From positions 1 through 6,620 of the forward strand of contig SCVT01000053.1 in the NCBI GenBank assembly GCA_004296815.1: a stretch of DNA of 6,620 nt, in the 5' to 3' direction. The translations under genes were made by a program, and so were the position numbers. Every line of letters starts with the position of its first letter. Positions within the stretch are counted from its first letter, which is position 1. Shown one piece after another: positions 6,401-6,620 of this stretch. Under the pieces are notes generated by a model, which was not told the DNA's origin, did not search any database, and saw only the letters and a program-made list of their open reading frames with translations. This stretch comes from Reyranella sp. Lineage in GTDB: Bacteria; Pseudomonadota; Alphaproteobacteria; Reyranellales; Reyranellaceae.

Positions 6401-6620
6401 CGACCTGTTGAACAGGAGGCTGGCGTTGTTGACCACGGCGCCCGTCCCGATCGAGCCGGCCGTTCCGCCGGAGCCGACCTGCAACGCGCCCGACGACACG
6501 GTCGTCGCACCGGAATAGCTGTTGTTGCCGGTCAGCGTCGTCGTTCCGACGCCGACTTGGCTCAGGCCACCGCTGCCGGAGATCGTGTTGGCCACCGAGA
6601 TGGCATCGGACCGGTTGAAC
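3431..6620 (-). CDS. Autotransporter (type Va) with beta-strand-repeat passenger, C-terminal part
   Basis: The frame is open to the right edge, so the N-terminus (signal peptide and any earlier repeats) is missing; 1062 residues are visible, numbered here from 6619. Residues 1 to about 533 are 69-residue passenger repeats carrying the LTGxNSYSGATT...SGxLQVG signature of autotransporter-associated beta-strand repeats. Residues about 534-660 are the usual passenger end region, with LAPGNASIGTL and GTASLGGTLQAV, expected to fold as beta-helix. A linker with PVVPNPTPNQ and an alpha-helical stretch (LPASAMPQALNQISGSVH) leads to the beta-barrel at about 790-1062 (PF03797 type), opening with LTAWVGAIG and ending ARVRFSF; the terminal Phe is the outer-membrane assembly signal. 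The barrel inserts in the outer membrane and the passenger is displayed or released. No protease catalytic motif is seen, so an adhesin or surface-structure role is likelier (inference). Two Cys (766, 771) sit before the barrel. A start drawn at GTG 6595 would fall inside a repeat and is rejected. Confidence 0.95.
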   Translation of the reverse strand, partial: FNRSDAISVANTISGSGGLSQVGVGTTTLTGNNSYSGATTVSSGALQVGSGGTAGSIGTGAVVNNASLLFNRSDAFTVGNAISGTGSLAQVGAGTTTLTGSNSYSGATTITSGALQVGSGGTSGTLGSGDVTNNGSLLFNRSNELTVAGAISGTGALGQIGTGTTVLTGNNSYTGATSISSGGLQIGDGGTTGTLGTGAVTNSGSLLFNRSDALTVGNAISGSGSLTQAGSGTTILTGANTYTGTTTIASGGLQVGAGGTTGTLGTGAVTNNGTLLFNRSDALTVAGAVSGTGSLSQIGTGTTSLIGANSYSGSTTISSGALQVGLGGTAGTLGSGAVTNNASLIFNRSNALSVANEISGTGSVTQVGSGTTTLTGANSYSGTTTISSGTLEIGSGGTAGTLGSGSVINNATLAFNRSDVQAVANAISGTGSLAQVGSGTTSLLADNSYSGVTTIASGTLQVGNGGTTGTLGTGNVINNAMLAINRADTIAIANTISGTGGLNHIGSGTTTLTGTNTYTGATSVTGGKLLVDGSIANSSGVTVGSGATIGGIGTLPSTIINSGGFLAPGNASIGTLNIGGNLTLASGSTTTIRVNGALADKVNVTGTASLGGTLQAVAQSATFSNPYTVLTATGGRTGTFAANTVIGGFGAGVTPSLSYDANNVYLTLTPNQITPVVPNPTPNQAAVTAGLDRALATGANVSSYFSLYNLPASAMPQALNQISGSVHTGVGSMGSMSSGQFVAALTDPNKASNRVAVDNQAGGNACSTDACLPDALQPVLGIVDDGLQPLTAWVGAIGMARRVSGESARTDSAGGISIGLDKGLFMPGLRIGIAGSAGSAGSSPDSGLSTLRAEVLQFGTYAQMQTGPWLFNAALSYATMEVISNRQIPVMNQYNVTTQYRTHGLGGRLEGSYDIYGFEGFTFGPSAALQGTMVWNPGFQESWNGQPAGVTVLAGSNGTARGEIGARMNYYGTVFGLETSGFARAAYARYFTRESTVTAALADLPAAGFTLNAGQLDMNAAILSGGFDFKVTDRASVGFQVDAEISQSEFMIIGGARVRFSF
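3434..4252 (-). other. Autotransporter beta-barrel (translocator) domain
   Basis: This stretch codes for about 273 residues from LTAWVGAIG to the terminal Phe, the usual size of a 12-strand autotransporter barrel. It shows alternating polar/hydrophobic strands with aromatic girdles, such as GPWLFNAALSYATMEV, GRLEGSYDIYGFEG and TSGFARAAYARYFT. It anchors the protein in the outer membrane and assists passenger export through the Bam machinery (family knowledge). Confidence 0.9.
5021..6620 (-). repeat. Array of 207-bp (69-residue) passenger repeats, at least 8 copies
   Basis: Reading the - strand, units begin with F/I-N-R-S/A-D/N at 6619, 6412, 6205, 5998, 5791, 5584, 5377 and 5170, each exactly 207 bp after the last. 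The eighth matches for about 50 residues before passing into the passenger end cap. Nearly invariant positions in the unit are NRS(D/N) at 2-5, SG at 14-15, GTT at 25-27, N(S/T)Y(S/T)G at 33-37, GGT at 51-53 and G(T/S)(L/I)G at 55-58; NN or NS sits at 64-65. No unit has an insertion or deletion. Codons for the same residues differ between copies, so the array is not a recent amplification. The first unit is cut by the window edge, so the copy number is a minimum. Confidence 0.95.

Noticed and set aside
5070..6518. Ladder of six to seven + strand open frames of about 60-68 codons, spaced 207 bp apart
   Set aside because: They are antisense to the autotransporter repeats. Each ends at a TAG formed by the complement of the conserved Tyr codon and following base in the NSYSG motif, so the regular spacing is a by-product of the repeat unit, not a family of small genes.
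6593..6595. GTG as the start codon of the autotransporter
   Set aside because: The reading frame and the repeat (FNRSDAIS...) continue without a stop to base 6620, and no signal peptide follows this GTG. The true start is outside the window.
5021..6620. CRISPR-like array
   Set aside because: The repetition is a continuous 207-bp protein-coding period with an open frame and codon-level divergence; there are no short identical repeats separated by unique spacers.

Overview
The window is dense, GC-rich bacterial DNA with strong G/C preference at third codon positions. It encodes a Gram-negative type V secretion protein next to molybdenum hydroxylase and 2-oxoglutarate oxygenase genes. This points to a metabolically versatile alphaproteobacterium (Bradyrhizobium/Reyranella-like in style). 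The genus is inference; no rRNA, tRNA or marker gene is present to fix it.

Layout. Positions 1-3420 carry three + strand genes in a tight row. First is the 3' part (536 codons) of a xanthine dehydrogenase/aldehyde oxidase family molybdopterin-binding large subunit, cut by the left edge. Second is a 311-residue protein with two tandem antibiotic-biosynthesis-monooxygenase (ABM)-like domains and three C-terminal membrane segments; its GTG start overlaps the upstream stop codon by four bases (GTGA). Third, after 43 bases, is a 277-residue phytanoyl-CoA dioxygenase (PhyH) family Fe(II)/2-oxoglutarate oxygenase with an intact HxD...H...R active site. Positions 3431-6620 are one convergent - strand gene: the C-terminal 1062 residues of a classical autotransporter. 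It has at least eight 69-residue passenger repeats, a passenger end cap, a linker and a 12-strand-type beta-barrel ending in Phe. Its N-terminus lies beyond the right edge.

How the genes may work together. The three + strand genes look like one transcription unit for oxidative catabolism or detoxification of an unidentified organic compound: a Mo hydroxylase, an ABM-like membrane-anchored partner and a non-haem iron hydroxylase. No substrate can be assigned from sequence. The autotransporter is a surface/adhesin-type protein with no evident functional link to them.

The most notable non-coding signal is a perfect 11-bp inverted repeat (2565-2595) around the phyH-like gene's Shine-Dalgarno and start codon. 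The SD lies in the 9-nt loop and the ATG in the 3' arm. The most notable coding feature is the autotransporter repeat array, whose period stays at exactly 207 bp while the sequence has diverged. I saw no CRISPR array, insertion sequence, tRNA, rRNA or convincing rho-independent terminator. No stretch over 300 bases lacks a gene; the only gaps are 43 and 10 bases long.
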